Below are positions 1 to 13,828 of a stretch of DNA of 64,000 nucleotides, in pieces (position 1 is the first letter of the stretch; every line of letters starts with the position of its first letter). The stretch is from Elysia crispata. Lineage: Eukaryota > Mollusca > Gastropoda > Plakobranchidae. The stretch covers positions 31,001 through 95,000 of the forward strand of contig JAWDGP010006239.1 in the NCBI GenBank assembly GCA_033675545.1, read 5' to 3'. The position numbers and the translations under genes are program-made. The notes below the pieces were generated by a model, which was not told where the DNA came from, did not search any database, and saw nothing but the letters and a program-made list of their open reading frames with translations.

Positions 1-452
1 TGGATGTCAGTCCTTAAGAAACTGTGAAAAGTACGGATGTCAATATTATGAGGTTTAGGGAATATCAAAGATACGAATGAGTTTTTTTTTTAATCAAAGT
101 GGTCAAAACAGAAAAAAAAAGATCCTTGAGTATCAGCTAGGATAGTGCGGAATGTCACATGAGTATCAACAAAGACAGTGCAGAAAGGTAATTTATGAAG
201 GCTTCAATGGGGATTTAGAAAGTATCCTGAAATGGAAGATTCTACTCTGTAATTGGACAAGACTGGCTACTCCGGCAGATGGTGAATCAATTTTTAATGT
301 AAATGGGGTTATGAGCTTTTTTTTTTTTAATACACAAAAACCAAAGCATATATAGTCATTTTTTATTCTGCAAAACTTATTTCTGTTGGGGATTTAGAGT
401 ATTACTTTTTAAGAGATTGTTAATTACTGATGTTACAAAATTTGCATTTTAG
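1..452 (+). other. Intron (partial) of the PEP mutase gene
   Basis: This AT-rich stretch precedes an acceptor whose AG is at 451-452, after a T-rich tract. I searched it for the upstream PEP mutase exons (catalytic Asp and gating loop region) and found none, so the 5' half of the gene lies left of the window. A 67-codon open frame at 152-355 has no recognisable content. Confidence 0.7.
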
Positions 453-650
453 GCTATGAAAGAGGCTCAACGGGATCCAGACTTCAACATAATTGCTCGT
501 GTTGAAGCTCTGATTGCTGGATGGGGTGTGGATGAGGCACTGAAAAGAGCTGATGCTTACCTTACAGCAGGAGCAACTGCCATCCTCATGCACAGCAAGC
601 TCAGTGAGCCCAAAGACATCAGGGCTTTCCTTGATGCCTGGCAAAACAAG
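453..650 (+). CDS. pepM: PEP mutase exon a (66 codons)
   Basis: It starts right after a pyrimidine-rich acceptor and ends AAG before the donor GTCAGT at 651. It begins Ala-Met-Lys; that Met is internal, not a start. It carries the substrate-binding Arg of IARVEA (16th residue) and a barrel strand ending in the ILMHSK motif. Confidence 0.92.
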
Positions 651-3583
651 GTCAGTGTGGTACTTAGTAAAACAAATTTAAGGTTTTTATAAATAACGAG
701 GTAGTAAGCTTATTCAAAGGAATGAAATTGAAAGATTCCACAAAGTACGATAAATGAGTGGCGATTCTTCAACAATGTATTTTCAAGAATATGTCCCATA
801 CGATATTTGTATTTCAGATATAAACTAACTTTATTTGTCAACGTTAAACAGTTTGCAAGAACATGAAATGTTATGAAGAAAAAACAGATATTTTACTTAT
901 TTACTTGAAAGAAAGATAGAAAGATAGAAAACATTTAAAGATGGTATAGTCATTCAACTCTTAGCACACCTTTCTTCTTTTTTTTTTTTTTTTTCTTTTT
1001 TGTCTCTCCTCAACTTTTAAGAATCTGCCGAATTTGATGATGGGAGTTCACATAATTTCCTGTTAATCAAATGTTGTACAGGTCAACCCTGATTCCAGTT
1101 CTCAGCTTTGTGCTAACATTGTTGGACATGGAATATATATGTCGTCATCATCTTTCATTCAGGGAGGCTTTTAATCAAATTGTATTTTTTCAACAGGGCC
1201 CTGTAGTTTTGGTACCGACCACTTACTACAAGACCCCTGTTGACGAGTGGAGGCAGCGCCAGGTTTCTCTCATCATCTGGGCCAACCACTCCATCAGAGC
1301 ATCAGTTAAGGCCATGCAGGATTTGACAAGACACATCTATGAGCATCAAAGCACAGCTGGAGTAGAAGATAAGGTGATACTAGAGTTAGTTTCTGATGAA
1401 AGGAAGAAACAGGAATGGGAAAGTGTGAGGAAGATAAGGTGAAAAATTTGCGCTTATGAGGAATTTTAGGTTGACTCGGATGTTTTACACTCTTAATAGA
1501 ATTGGCTGTATTCTCTCTACATTTTTTACTGGAAATATAAGCAATTATGACTCCACAGAATCTAAGACCCTATCTCTAAAACAAATTTCTGGGAATCTCA
1601 TTATTGTCACTGTGTGAAAAACATTTCATTCCCTAGTTATAGACCTAGAATTTTCTGCTGAGGTTGCTCTGTTTTGTTTTCTGAGAAACCTTATATGGAG
1701 ATGGCAACACTCAGTGTTGTTGTGAGATAGGGCAAGGTAGAGTAGAATGCATCCAAACTCAGTGAAAGAAGGTCCAGCTTTGAAATGAACTGGGACCTCC
1801 TTGTTACCAGTCCAGTGTTCTTTCTCAAGCTAAGACTGTCTCAGATAGTACAATGGTCTAGAAAAAGGACAGTGATGTTAACCCCAAGAAAAACGACAGT
1901 AGTTTATGAATTTTGGATCATTTTCCACAGAGAATCATTTGATGCTCTTTGAATCAAACTTGCAAATCAGTAAGGCAGCAGTTATTTGCAATACTGTTTA
2001 TGAATCTTTTTTATTTATATTAATATTCTTAAGTGGTCTACAATAGGGCTGTAATGATTGATTTGCAATAGTAGCAGGTAGCTTTGCACCAATTTTTTTT
2101 TTTTTTTTGCAGCTTAACTGATTTCGAAGTCCACTGGAATAATGGTTGTAGATTAACACCATGGTCTATGTGTCTCTTTCCATTAAAAAAAAACTCTAGA
2201 AAACAGTGAGCAATCTATAATAAAACCATCAGTATTGATCTGATGTGATTTTGCAATAAAACTAGAAATTTTGACACTTTATTTAATGTTTCTAGCTTCA
2301 TGGAAAGCAGTTATGAACAAAAGTAAACTATGATCTATGATATAATGATCATCGGCTGTGACTCTCTTCTATCAAAGAATTAGTGAACTTATGTGATGTT
2401 TTAATAATAGCCGATAATTTTGTGGTTTATTTAAAGGGTCAGCCTTACAGAAGCAAAGTTGTGAATAAGTAAACATTATACTATGACATCTAAGTTAATC
2501 TGCACTCTGACTCAGTCATTGGACTCTTGGCCCACCTGGTGAAACAGTAATCTAAAGTGATAAATCAAAGTGGCAGTAAAATAAGATATAAGACTTAATG
2601 GCCCTCATTGGCTTCCTTCACATTTTAGAATGTCATATGCTCAGTTGGGCCTCTCTGTAAGAGGATATTGTATCTGCTCAATAAATTTACGTAATAAAAT
2701 TATTAAATTCGTGGCCAAAAATTGATTGACGAGCATTACATGGTGTTTATTTTAGATTTTCATCCAATGATGTGACAGTCAACTTAACATTCAATTTCAA
2801 GAGTCTTTATATCACTGTTTGTGAGGTCCGAATTGGTAAGTGCCATGTGTTAGCATCCATACATCAGTGTCTCAGCATGAGGTAGGGCCCTGGTTTGGAA
2901 CAACTATGGTTTATAAAATCAAGACATATATCAGCAAGAGGTTGTTTTAGCTTTTCATCACTCATGTGACAAAGCCAGGTGTGCTTTATGATCTGTTGTA
3001 GACAATTCTATTTTGTTTCTAAAAATGTTACCACCAAACCCAGGTAATGAAGATATCGAACAATTATGCAATTTTTTTTGGCTGATGTGTCTGCTCACTG
3101 CATTTAATACAATTTTTCTGGTTATTTCTCTTCTCTACACTATTTTGTGTGAGCCATTTACCCTAACTCTTATATAAAATTCTAAATGAAAAAAAATAGT
3201 CTTATTCGAAAGGATAAACACTAAAGTGTCAGAAAATCTATACTTTAGGGTGTAAATAAAGGGTTTTGACTCCTTGATATTTGATTTTCACAGCACCAGA
3301 CCCTTTAGTATGCCAACCACTTGCTCTTGCAACTTTTGCTGGCTTGGCACTCTCACCCTAGCAAATCATTTTTCTTGAGCAAACTTTTTAAAGCTTGTAA
3401 ACCTGGAGAAAAAGGAAATACAAACAAATAAAAAAATGCAAGGATATCATGTACCAAAACTCATGAAAATTTGTTCTACGTTTCATTCCTCTGTTTCAGA
3501 TTGCCACCGTGAAAGAACTCTTCCGTCTCACCAAGGACGATGAACTGAAAAAAGCGGAGGACAAGTATCTACCTAAAGCTTAG
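453..3583 (+). CDS. pepM: Phosphoenolpyruvate phosphomutase, C-terminal half (3 exons)
   Basis: PEP mutase interconverts phosphoenolpyruvate and phosphonopyruvate, the C-P bond-forming step of phosphonate biosynthesis (for example 2-aminoethylphosphonate in molluscs). Exons 453-650, 1197-1373 and 3500-3583 have GT-AG borders, all in phase 0, and join to 152 codons plus TAG. The known molluscan enzyme (mussel) is about 295 residues, so this is roughly residues 144-295. Family landmarks seen are the [12 protein letters not shown] block, [11 protein letters not shown], the VPTTYYKTP and [10 protein letters not shown] blocks, and the C-terminal EDKYLPK ending. The Arg of IARVEA falls where the mussel phosphate-binding Arg159 sits. 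This is the isocitrate lyase/PEP mutase superfamily barrel; the catalytic Asp and gating loop would be in upstream exons outside the window. All three exons are open and show no damage. Family assignment is secure; phosphonopyruvate hydrolase is a related alternative, judged less likely from the C-terminus. Confidence 0.93.
651..1196 (+). other. PEP mutase intron (546 bp)
   Basis: It runs from donor GTCAGT to an acceptor reading TTTTTTCAACAG. It contains a T-rich tract at about 971-1003. An open frame that begins at 1071 runs through the acceptor into the next exon; its first 42 codons are intronic translation. Confidence 0.88.
1197..1373 (+). CDS. pepM: PEP mutase exon b (59 codons)
   Basis: It begins Gly-Pro-Val-Val-Leu-Val-Pro-Thr and contains the [10 protein letters not shown] segment and a helical stretch ending VEDK. 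The donor is AAG followed by GTGATA at 1374, a weaker but usable site. Phase 0 at both ends. Confidence 0.92.
1374..3499 (+). other. PEP mutase last intron (2126 bp)
   Basis: AT-rich with scattered poly-T runs (for example 2092-2109). No coding, RNA-gene or repeat structure is visible apart from these homopolymers. It ends with a strong acceptor CCTCTGTTTCAG. Confidence 0.85.
3500..3583 (+). CDS. pepM: PEP mutase terminal coding exon
   Basis: 27 codons plus TAG (3581-3583), beginning [10 protein letters not shown] and ending with the family's conserved EDKYLPK-type C-terminus. The exact match of this ending to the molluscan enzyme sets both reading frame and gene end. Confidence 0.92.
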   Translation: MATVKELFRLTKDDELKKAEDKYLPKA

Positions 3584-4884
3584 TCTTTAGAAAATTGATT
3601 AGAACTAAAACCTTTATGATAAAAAAGACATAAGTGGTGAATTTGTATGATTTAGATTTTTTTGTATTTATGTAAAGATGTATTGTTGAGTATGAAAGTC
3701 TCTGTATTTTTTGTGAATTTACTAAGATTTCCTTTAATCATGACAGTTTTATTTTGATAAGTTTGGTCTATGCCATTTTGTGTTACCTTGGTTTAAAAAT
3801 ATAAAAGGTAGGAAGAGAGTCAGTCCATGATCAAAATGTTGAAGCGGAATTTTAATTTAAAGACACACATTTTCTTACTTTTGCAAGTCAAAGTAGGTGT
3901 ATTTTATTTTAATGACGTTCATGTTGATTATTATTACATTAAAGAGAGCAATCATGCTCATGGCATAGACTGGCATTCTATGAAGAGCAGTGAAAAAAAG
4001 TCAGTGTTTGAAATACAAGCAGAAGCTCTGGATAAACCATAAAAGCACAGTGCTCTTTACTTCACTTGTGCTCTGTTTTACCTATTCTTCAACACATAAG
4101 AGAAAAGAGTAAATAAGTTATACTGGAGAATCAAATGTGTTCATATCATTGGTTTTTGAGCTTTTGTCCTTTTTTTATTTAATGGATCGTCACAAATATG
4201 TTATTATTTTATGTGATCTGATTTTGAGAATCTTATACAGTGGAACAACTTACAAAACACATACATTTTGATTTGATTATCTTTGTTTATTTAAAACTTT
4301 TATGAATTTACACATTCCTTCAAATTTATATTGTATTTCTTTGGTGAAAAATACTACATACCATGTTTTTGACATTTAATTATTTCAAAACTAGATAACA
4401 ATCGATCATTTGCTTGTTAGGACTTTCCTCGTTTTTTTTTTGTGATTCTTCACAAGTTAAAAATAAGAACAGGCTGTGATTATTTCTACTTAACTTTCTA
4501 CAGGGATGATTTGTCCTACTGTAATAAGTAACACATGCATTTCTGAAAATCACACCTTTTTTTTTGAAACATCAGTCTGAGAGCTTTTTGTAAGTATGTT
4601 CATCAAAATTAGCATTTCATGACTTTTAAAACTGTTGTGGGTGTTTTGATAATTTGGCATCTGTATTTGAATCTCTAAAATTGTTTAAAATCCCCTGAGT
4701 CCCTCCCAGAGTTTTATATGGGGAGATAATTACATCCATGACCTTTACAAAACTTCCTCTACTTTTTAGTTGGAATTTTGTTTTTGCTTTGTTCTCAAAC
4801 TTAAAACAAACGGCATTTAGCCAGCATGTTCTTCTAGTCGGAGCCAATAAATGTGTAGACTCTAAGATATGACATTAGGGTACC
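3584..4884 (+). other. PEP mutase 3' UTR candidate and AT-rich flank
   Basis: No strong polyadenylation signal lies close to the stop. An ATTAAA is at 3938-3943 and the first AATAAA I see is at 4846-4851, so the 3' UTR could be a few hundred to about 1270 bases. Short open frames here (3827-4042 plus, 4626-4847 minus) have no recognisable content. Confidence 0.45.
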
Positions 4885-5075
4885 TGATGGCTCTTCAGTG
4901 GAGCACTACTAGGCGCACAGTATGGACGCCTTGGGTTTGAATCCTGGCATGGGCTATTGGATTTCATCCAACCAGCCCTATACTAAGACCTGATGGGAGC
5001 CTTATAGTCTCTGTGACTGTCGACGTTACAGGGACAACACACTTAGTCATTGCCTCTGAGGTGAAAAATAAACAA
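4885..5075 (+). mobile_element. tRNA-derived SINE-like element, plus strand
   Basis: A box A-like segment (GATGGCTCTTCAGTGGAGC, from 4886) is followed by a box B-like GGGTTTGAATCC (4933-4944), then a non-tRNA body containing CCTGATGGGAGCC and GACGTTACAGGGACAA, and an A-rich end (GAAAAATAAACAA). This is the layout of a tRNA-headed SINE. The body shares pieces with the element at 31945-32125, suggesting one family. Confidence 0.6.
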
Positions 5076-7701
<2,626 letters not shown>

Positions 7702-7706
<5 letters not shown>

Positions 7707-9416
7707 CCAGTCTAGGAATAGTCATTTTGGTTAATAGCATGATGATTATCAAGAGGACAGATTATGGCAAAAATTCTTTCGCATTATGTAATTTAATATG
7801 CGTCTACCAAATGCCTTTAAAATAGTATATATAAACGTATGAGCTAACAGATCCGTTCAAATCTAGTAAAATTCGAATCGACAACTAATTCTTACTTTAA
7901 AAAATATGGAAAGTTTAGTTCCAACTACACGCATGCTACTAAAGATTTTTCTCCTGGTCAGAAAACTTGTGTTTCATTGCTAAGAGATACAGAGGGTAGC
8001 AGAATTCAGGACTGTAAACCTGACAGCAATTGGTGGGAAAAGACCAGCTGGAGTTTAGAAACTTTTGTGAATGAGACTGAACTGCAGCAAACTGTGATAC
8101 GCAAAAGTGCAAATGGCAAACGCCGCACACACAAATAAAATCAGTAAAAGAAAATTACGTATCACCTATAATCTTTATAATTTCCTTAAATTACAGTGTC
8201 TTTTAGCTTTACTTGAAAGGAGCAAGATGACCTGTACCACTCATTACGACCAAGAAAGCTGAGGGAAAGTGTTCCAGGGTTTCAAATGCAGGGTTAGTTT
8301 GGGAAAAAAATCAGCAAAGGAAAATATTCCAGAACCTTTCCGATTTCATAGAAAAAAATTAACGGTCATGTTTGTGACAGAATGAACAAGTTAAAAAAAT
8401 ATGGTAGATGAAGTATCAAGATAAACCTTTACAGAAAGCAGCCCTGAGAAACTGAACAAAAAAGCAAATACACATCTCCATTGATCATACAAGGCGAAGA
8501 GAATTTCAACAAAATGGATATATCTAGCCATGTGATAAGGGCAATCGCGTTAGTTTTACTATTTCCCAATAATTCTGTGATTCTTAAGGAGTAGACGTTG
8601 ATAGAAGTAACGACGGATCATAGAATGTCGCTCTAGTAATGCAACCGGCGCATGCGCACTGACACAAGTCGTTGTGGATCAGTATCGAAGTGTATGCACA
8701 GTGCCACTATGATTACGGCTTCACTTTGCTTACCGCAATATTGACTCGATTCATTGTTCGGGTATGACTTGCACACTGGCTTTTGGTTGTCTTCTACTCA
8801 ATCTTTATGTATTGCCAAAACCCTCATATTTATTTGTAAAAAAAATTCATCAGCATAAAAAAACTACTTGTAGATAACAGCAGATTCCTGGTATATTGAA
8901 AATCCGGACATAACAGCATACATTTGAAAGTCCCTCCAATCTCGTTATTACAGAGTCCTACCAACAGGCAATACCTTGGTTTTATTGATACTATATAATT
9001 CTATCTAATCCTAAAGATAAGAAAGATAATACATTCAGAACGGGTCGTAGATTATATATATATATATATGTGAATTGTCTCATCTTTACTTTATAGCTGA
9101 TCACTGTATTGCCCGTGGTAAAAAAAAAAACAAAACAAAAACCTGTAAAGTTAAAAGCGGCACTAGTTTTAATACAGGTAGCTCGCGTGCTCAAGGATTG
9201 CCGTTGTATCTATGAACAAAAGACATTAAAGCCATTGCAGTAGGCAAAACCTAAAATTCCGGAGAGGAAATCTTGGAGGTTTAAAGCGGCAATGATAGCC
9301 TAAAGGATTCTGAATCGCATTCCTTGATAGTTCACAGGATAGAAGAATGTCCTGATCGATTGGGATCTCTCCAATCACTTATCCATCTGTGTGCCTATCT
9401 ATCAGTTTGCCTGTCT
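7702..9416. other. Intergenic
   Basis: No supported gene. It holds a short (AT)n at 9054-9070, an A-run at 9121-9130, and the palindrome at 8648 described separately. Otherwise complex, AT-rich sequence. Confidence 0.55.
8648..8657. promoter_or_regulatory. GCGCATGCGC palindrome (NRF1-like site)
   Basis: A perfect 10-bp palindrome, GCGCATGCGC, set in the only CpG-rich patch for several kilobases. It matches the core of NRF1/EWG-type promoter sites. No adjacent coding exon was recognised, so function is conjectural. Confidence 0.3.
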
Positions 9417-9417
9417 C

Positions 9418-9496
<79 letters not shown>

Positions 9497-9533
9497 GTCT
9501 GTCTGTCTGTCTGTCTGTCTGGCTATCTATCTA

Positions 9534-9570
<37 letters not shown>
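9417..9570. repeat. (CTAT)n / (CTGT)n tetranucleotide microsatellite
   Basis: A pure (CTAT)n tract of about 20 units (9419-9497), then (CTGT)n, a short (CTAT)n, and a second (CTGT)n to about 9566. A degenerate tail continues to about 9640. Confidence 0.97.
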
Positions 9571-9572
<2 letters not shown>

Positions 9573-9943
9573 TTCCATCTACGGTACCTATCTATCTTCC
9601 TATCTAATCCATGTATCTAGGCATCTTTCTATCTGTATCTCTTCCCCACTCTCTTCGCGCACCCCTGACGGTGAAATTTGGTACCCTGTGTCACTAATGG
9701 ACCTCCCCAAGAAGCCATTGTGACGGGTCGTGCAGTCCAGGCATGTCCCTGGGAATGCGGCGCTCTCCACAAGCACGTCATAAGCACGCCAGAAGTACAC
9801 CAAGCGAGTCCACCACATAGCTGTGGAGAGAGCGATAACTCGCCGGCATAGCTAAGGTGAAAGCGATAATTCGTTGCTGGTGGCCACCGTGAGCAAAGGG
9901 TTTCTCAGGTCCAAGAGTTCACTTCCTCTCCCTGTTTTAATAT
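9571..9943. other. Intergenic, moderately GC-rich
   Basis: Complex sequence with two short related segments, GGAGAGAGCGATAACTCG and GGTGAAAGCGATAATTCG (about 9824-9873), in tandem. No gene or RNA recognised. Confidence 0.4.
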
Positions 9944-10033
9944 AGAAATAAAGAAAGCAGTCAAACAACGATAAAGGCCGAGACAGACGGAGCTAAGCCT
10001 AAGGATCTAAAGATGCAAGTGATTGTAAATAAA
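9944..10033 (-). mobile_element. Partial copy of the element at 44065-44583
   Basis: About 90 bp match 44065-44154 at close to 90 percent by eye, starting AGAAATAAAGAAAGCAGTC and including AAGGATCTAAAGATGCAAGT. In the 44 kb copy the shared sequence begins exactly at the insertion boundary, so this is probably an end fragment of the same element family. Confidence 0.65.
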
Positions 10034-11534
10034 GACAAAAAATACGTAACGTATACGTTTCCTAGTCGGCCACAACAATGTTTGCTAGAAAACCTAAATA
10101 AGAGATTAAATAGCAGATGTGCCTCTGTATAGGATTCCTCGAGAAACTTACGGCCATGTGTAACTTCTCAGAAAACCACGAAGCAGAGGTTTTAGTCACG
10201 TGACCCGCTTATATGAGACTCATAGAGTAAATCCTCTCAAGTTACGGTCCCACATAACGGCCGGTTCCTTTATTGCGAAGGTCACTAAGTTGTTGAAAGT
10301 CTTGCTTGATGTTTGAGTGTTTTAAACCTTAACAAAAATCTAAAAATTTTTGAGCGTTATAAATCTCAACAAAACCCTTCTTGAAAATCCTAAGAAAGCC
10401 TTTATTGCAACGAGTAAATCGCTCAAAAGTTTGGATGCTGGAAGAACATCTCAATTGAAACTCGATCTTTTAATTCGACTGATACATCTTAGCTCAGACT
10501 CGCCCCCAACTAGATTATATCCTCGACTTTTATCTAAGGTAACCTCTCACCCATGTGACCAGATTTGTTCAACTTAACCTATCTCTTCTAGCTTTCAACA
10601 ATGATTTTCCGAGAAAACTTTAGATACATACATAATGATTAACGAATTTTTATTGTTATCTCTGACCGTTACCAATATCTCGCTTTTCATGTTTTGTATG
10701 TCTTTTTGTGTTATAAGTGGTTAATGCAGTACCGGAACAAAACAAAAAAGACATATGGAATTGAATGAATAGAGATAAATAAAGAGAGAATGGGAAATAA
10801 ATCGTTACATAGATAGAGAGCAGGAAAGAGAAAAAGAGGTTATTGAGATAAAGCGACAGAAACATTTTTGGTATATAGGATGAGTGAGAGACAACGTGCG
10901 AAAAAGGGAGAAATGCAGATACATGAAGAGAGGCGATGAGTTGAAAGCGGAGAGTTAAAACAGTAGAGAAGAAGATTAAGTGAGAAGGTGAGAAGACTTC
11001 GTAGGTGCAGGGCACAAATTTAATGGGCATGCGAATAGAGCAAGAGATAAAGTCAGGGGGCGGATAGAAAATACTTGGGCAAGAATCTGGTGAAGTAGAT
11101 TGGTCAGTGATTCTAGAAACCCCTGCTTAAGGCAGGCAAATTTTTCTCTGATTCTGACTGCCCGAGAGGGTGACTGAGTGTGTGAGTGACTGCATAGAGA
11201 AAGATGGAGACGGGCTTCAGAAGCGACGGGCTTTTTCATTTCATGTGGATCTCGTTACTGGAAGCAGGAGGTCTTGGAGGCCAAGCTTTACGAGCTGTTT
11301 GTGTTTATTGGTCGTTCCGAGGGGGGCGAGAGTAGCGGGCAGCACTGTTTACAGGTTATAAGGGTCAATTATTGGTCACGCCGCTGGAGATCTTAAATGC
11401 CGTGGATAAATGTTGGTCAACTAGTCACGTTAAGAATGGTAAACACGGCAGGCTAAGTAGTTCATGATATACTATTGAAGAAAAAGTAGGGGGGGGGGGG
11501 GGCCGCAAGGGTAGGCTTTTAATGTTTTTCTTAT

Positions 11535-11537
<3 letters not shown>
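10034..11537. other. Intergenic
   Basis: No supported gene. It contains a palindromic E-box GTCACGTGAC at 10195-10204 (same 10-mer as at 18042), purine-rich degenerate repeats from about 10740 to 10980, and a run of 14 G at 11489-11502. Overlapping frames on both strands at 10656-11361 look like chance. Confidence 0.5.
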
Positions 11538-11630
<93 letters not shown>

Positions 11631-11657
11631 CAGAGAGAGAGACAGAAGGAAACAGAC

Positions 11658-11717
<60 letters not shown>
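11538..11717. repeat. (AG)n microsatellite, interrupted
   Basis: Pure (AG)n at 11538-11622, an interrupted purine stretch, then (AG)n at about 11662-11716. It sits 35 bp after a 14-G run. Confidence 0.97.
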
Positions 11718-11718
<1 letters not shown>

Positions 11719-12152
11719 TGAGGGAGGATACAGAGTGAGAGAGTGAAAGAGAGAGACAAAACGATGCCTTTTAAGAGAAGTTACCTTTAGAAGTATCAGA
11801 ACTGAGAAGACGAGACCCAAAATATATCCACGGACACAACATTTCAGCCAGTTCCTGTAGTTTTACCTATGGGTATATTGGTACGCAGCCAATGTTGTAA
11901 AGAAGTAAAAAATGGAAAGGGATCATTCCATATATCCCACTTCTTTACAATATGTTAGTAAAAATATTAGTAAAACCATCTTGTGTTGTATTCCTTCACA
12001 AGGAGGTTATACAGAACGTCTGAACAAGTTCATAATTATATGGTTCATTGAATTGAAAAACAAGAGCCAAAATGATGCTTTTTTTTTTTTAATTCAATTT
12101 GGTTTACATCGAAATTAAGTACTCCTCAGCGTGGTCTCGAATTTTACTGAAA
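11718..12152. other. Intergenic
   Basis: Purine-rich shoulder of the AG repeat to about 11760, then ordinary AT-rich sequence with a T10 tract near 12079-12090. Nothing else seen. Confidence 0.5.
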
Positions 12153-12500
12153 AACCAAGGAAACCTAATCTCTGATGACTGGAGATATCAAATCAAGGAA
12201 ACCTAATCCCTGATGACTGGAGATATCAAATCAAGGAAACCTAATCCCTGATGACTGGAGATATCAAATCAAGGAAATCTCATCTCTGATGACTGGAGAT
12301 ATCAAATCAAGGAAACCTAATCCCTGATGATTGGAGATATCAAATCAAGGAAACCTAATCTCTGATGATTGGAGATATCAAATCAAGGAAACCTTATCCC
12401 TGATGACTGGGGATATCAAATCAAGGAACCATAATCCCTCATGACTGGAGATATCAAATCAAGGAAATCTAATCCCTGATCAAATCAAGGAACCCTAATC
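12153..12500. repeat. 38-bp minisatellite, about 9 copies
   Basis: The unit contains GGAAACCTAATCCCTGAT followed by GACTGGAGATATCAAATCAA, with a 38-bp period (GATATC at 12184 and 12222). Early units are nearly identical; the last ones are diverged and shortened. No spacers between units, so it is not a CRISPR-type array. Confidence 0.95.
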
Positions 12501-12917
12501 CAAACTCGACCATTCTACCTCCATTTAATTTCAGATTCTATCGAATCGAAAAATCGAGGCGCAAATTGCAGAGAAATCCATCGCGTACAGCTTCTTAAAT
12601 CTAAACTATGGGGCTCGGGTTTTGTTTTGTCTGAACATCAAGTTAGATGGTCAAGTTTAAACCTCTGCAAGGCAAGAGAATTCTTTTTTTCCTCTTTAAA
12701 CCCCGACTTGGGTGTTATTAGCTGCCTCTAGTCGCTAATGAAACCAGAGTGCCTTCCCTTTGCCTTCCACAAAAGCTTGCAAATTCCATCTTTGTTTTCT
12801 CTAGTCAGAGGTGCCAGAGGCCTTTGATCTTTGTTGCACATGAAATTCCTGGCTGACGTCTCAAGCAAACTGTTCAACTAATTCTCTAGTTTTCTGTTTC
12901 ATTTATCCCATAGTCCT

Positions 12918-12927
<10 letters not shown>
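12501..12927. other. Intergenic
   Basis: Complex sequence, no gene recognised. A short poly-C (12917-12926) leads into the CT repeat. Confidence 0.5.

Positions 12928-12974
<47 letters not shown>
12928..12974. repeat. (CT)n microsatellite
   Basis: Pure (CT)n of about 23 units, preceded by a C-run. Confidence 0.95.
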
Positions 12975-12978
<4 letters not shown>

Positions 12979-13702
12979 TAGCAAATTTCACAGTATCTCT
13001 GTTGCTTCTCTTTATTCGTCAGGGCTCCATTGAGTGCTCTTCCAGAGCATTACTGAATTTATCTTTTCTTCACATCCCACTATCTTTAACGTTCTCTCTT
13101 CTTCCTTTATTCTCCTTTGTTCTCTATATCAAAAACGCTCAGTGAATTTCTAATGTCTTATTCTTTTGTACAGATTAAATATTCCTGCTCTATAGAAAAA
13201 AAAAAAGTCAAATTAGATTAAAAATCATTGCAAAATTTCTTTTTTAATTACTCTATGTTTTCAAAAAGGCCCATAGTGCTAGGTAAACAGACATAAAAAA
13301 GTGCGAAAAAATTCCCATTTCCCTTACTCAATGTCCCACCTCTGACTATCATAAACCTTGTTAAAATAGTCAGTGTGCTGCACTCAGCACAGATGGTTTT
13401 TAGATAACGGAATCCACTATCATGGTCATTTCCTTGGATGTTTCTGGCGTGTTTAAGCAATTATTGAGAATGGCCATTGAGTAAGGAATTTTCAGACAAG
13501 TCTTTACTCGGCTCCCATGTCTCCTCTCTTGCCGTTCAGCGCAGGGAAAACAGCAATATCAAATTATCTATCAGTTTCGTGTTTATAAAGGTGGTGATAA
13601 AGATTATGATAAAGATTATGATGATGCATGTGATGGTGATGATAACAATGATGTTGAAAATAATTCCTTTTCGTGATAATGATTATGATAATGTTTTTAA
13701 TA
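12975..13702. other. Intergenic
   Basis: Pyrimidine-rich shoulder, then AT-rich DNA. The minus open frame at 13248-13460 has no recognisable domain. From about 13590 the sequence grades into GAT-rich degenerate repeats. Confidence 0.5.
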
Positions 13703-13711
13703 CGATGATGT

Positions 13712-13787
<76 letters not shown>

Positions 13788-13828
13788 CATGATCATGATG
13801 ATGATCATGGTGGTGGTGGTGGTGGTGA
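13703..13828. repeat. (ATG)n then (GTG)n trinucleotide repeat
   Basis: About 30 ATG/GAT units with a few ATC interruptions (GATCATGATC near 13787), then seven GTG units at about 13810-13828. Degenerate GAT repeats extend from 13590 to 13905. The poly-Met and poly-Ile frames are repeat translations. Confidence 0.96.

Noticed and set aside
1071-1196. Upstream extension of the second PEP mutase exon to the ATG at 1071
   Set aside because: Residues before the acceptor at 1195-1196 do not resemble the family, whereas homology begins exactly at 1197.
12153-12500. CRISPR array
   Set aside because: Direct 38-bp repeats without unique spacers in a eukaryotic context; the same applies to the 52-bp array at 53.7-55.6 kb.
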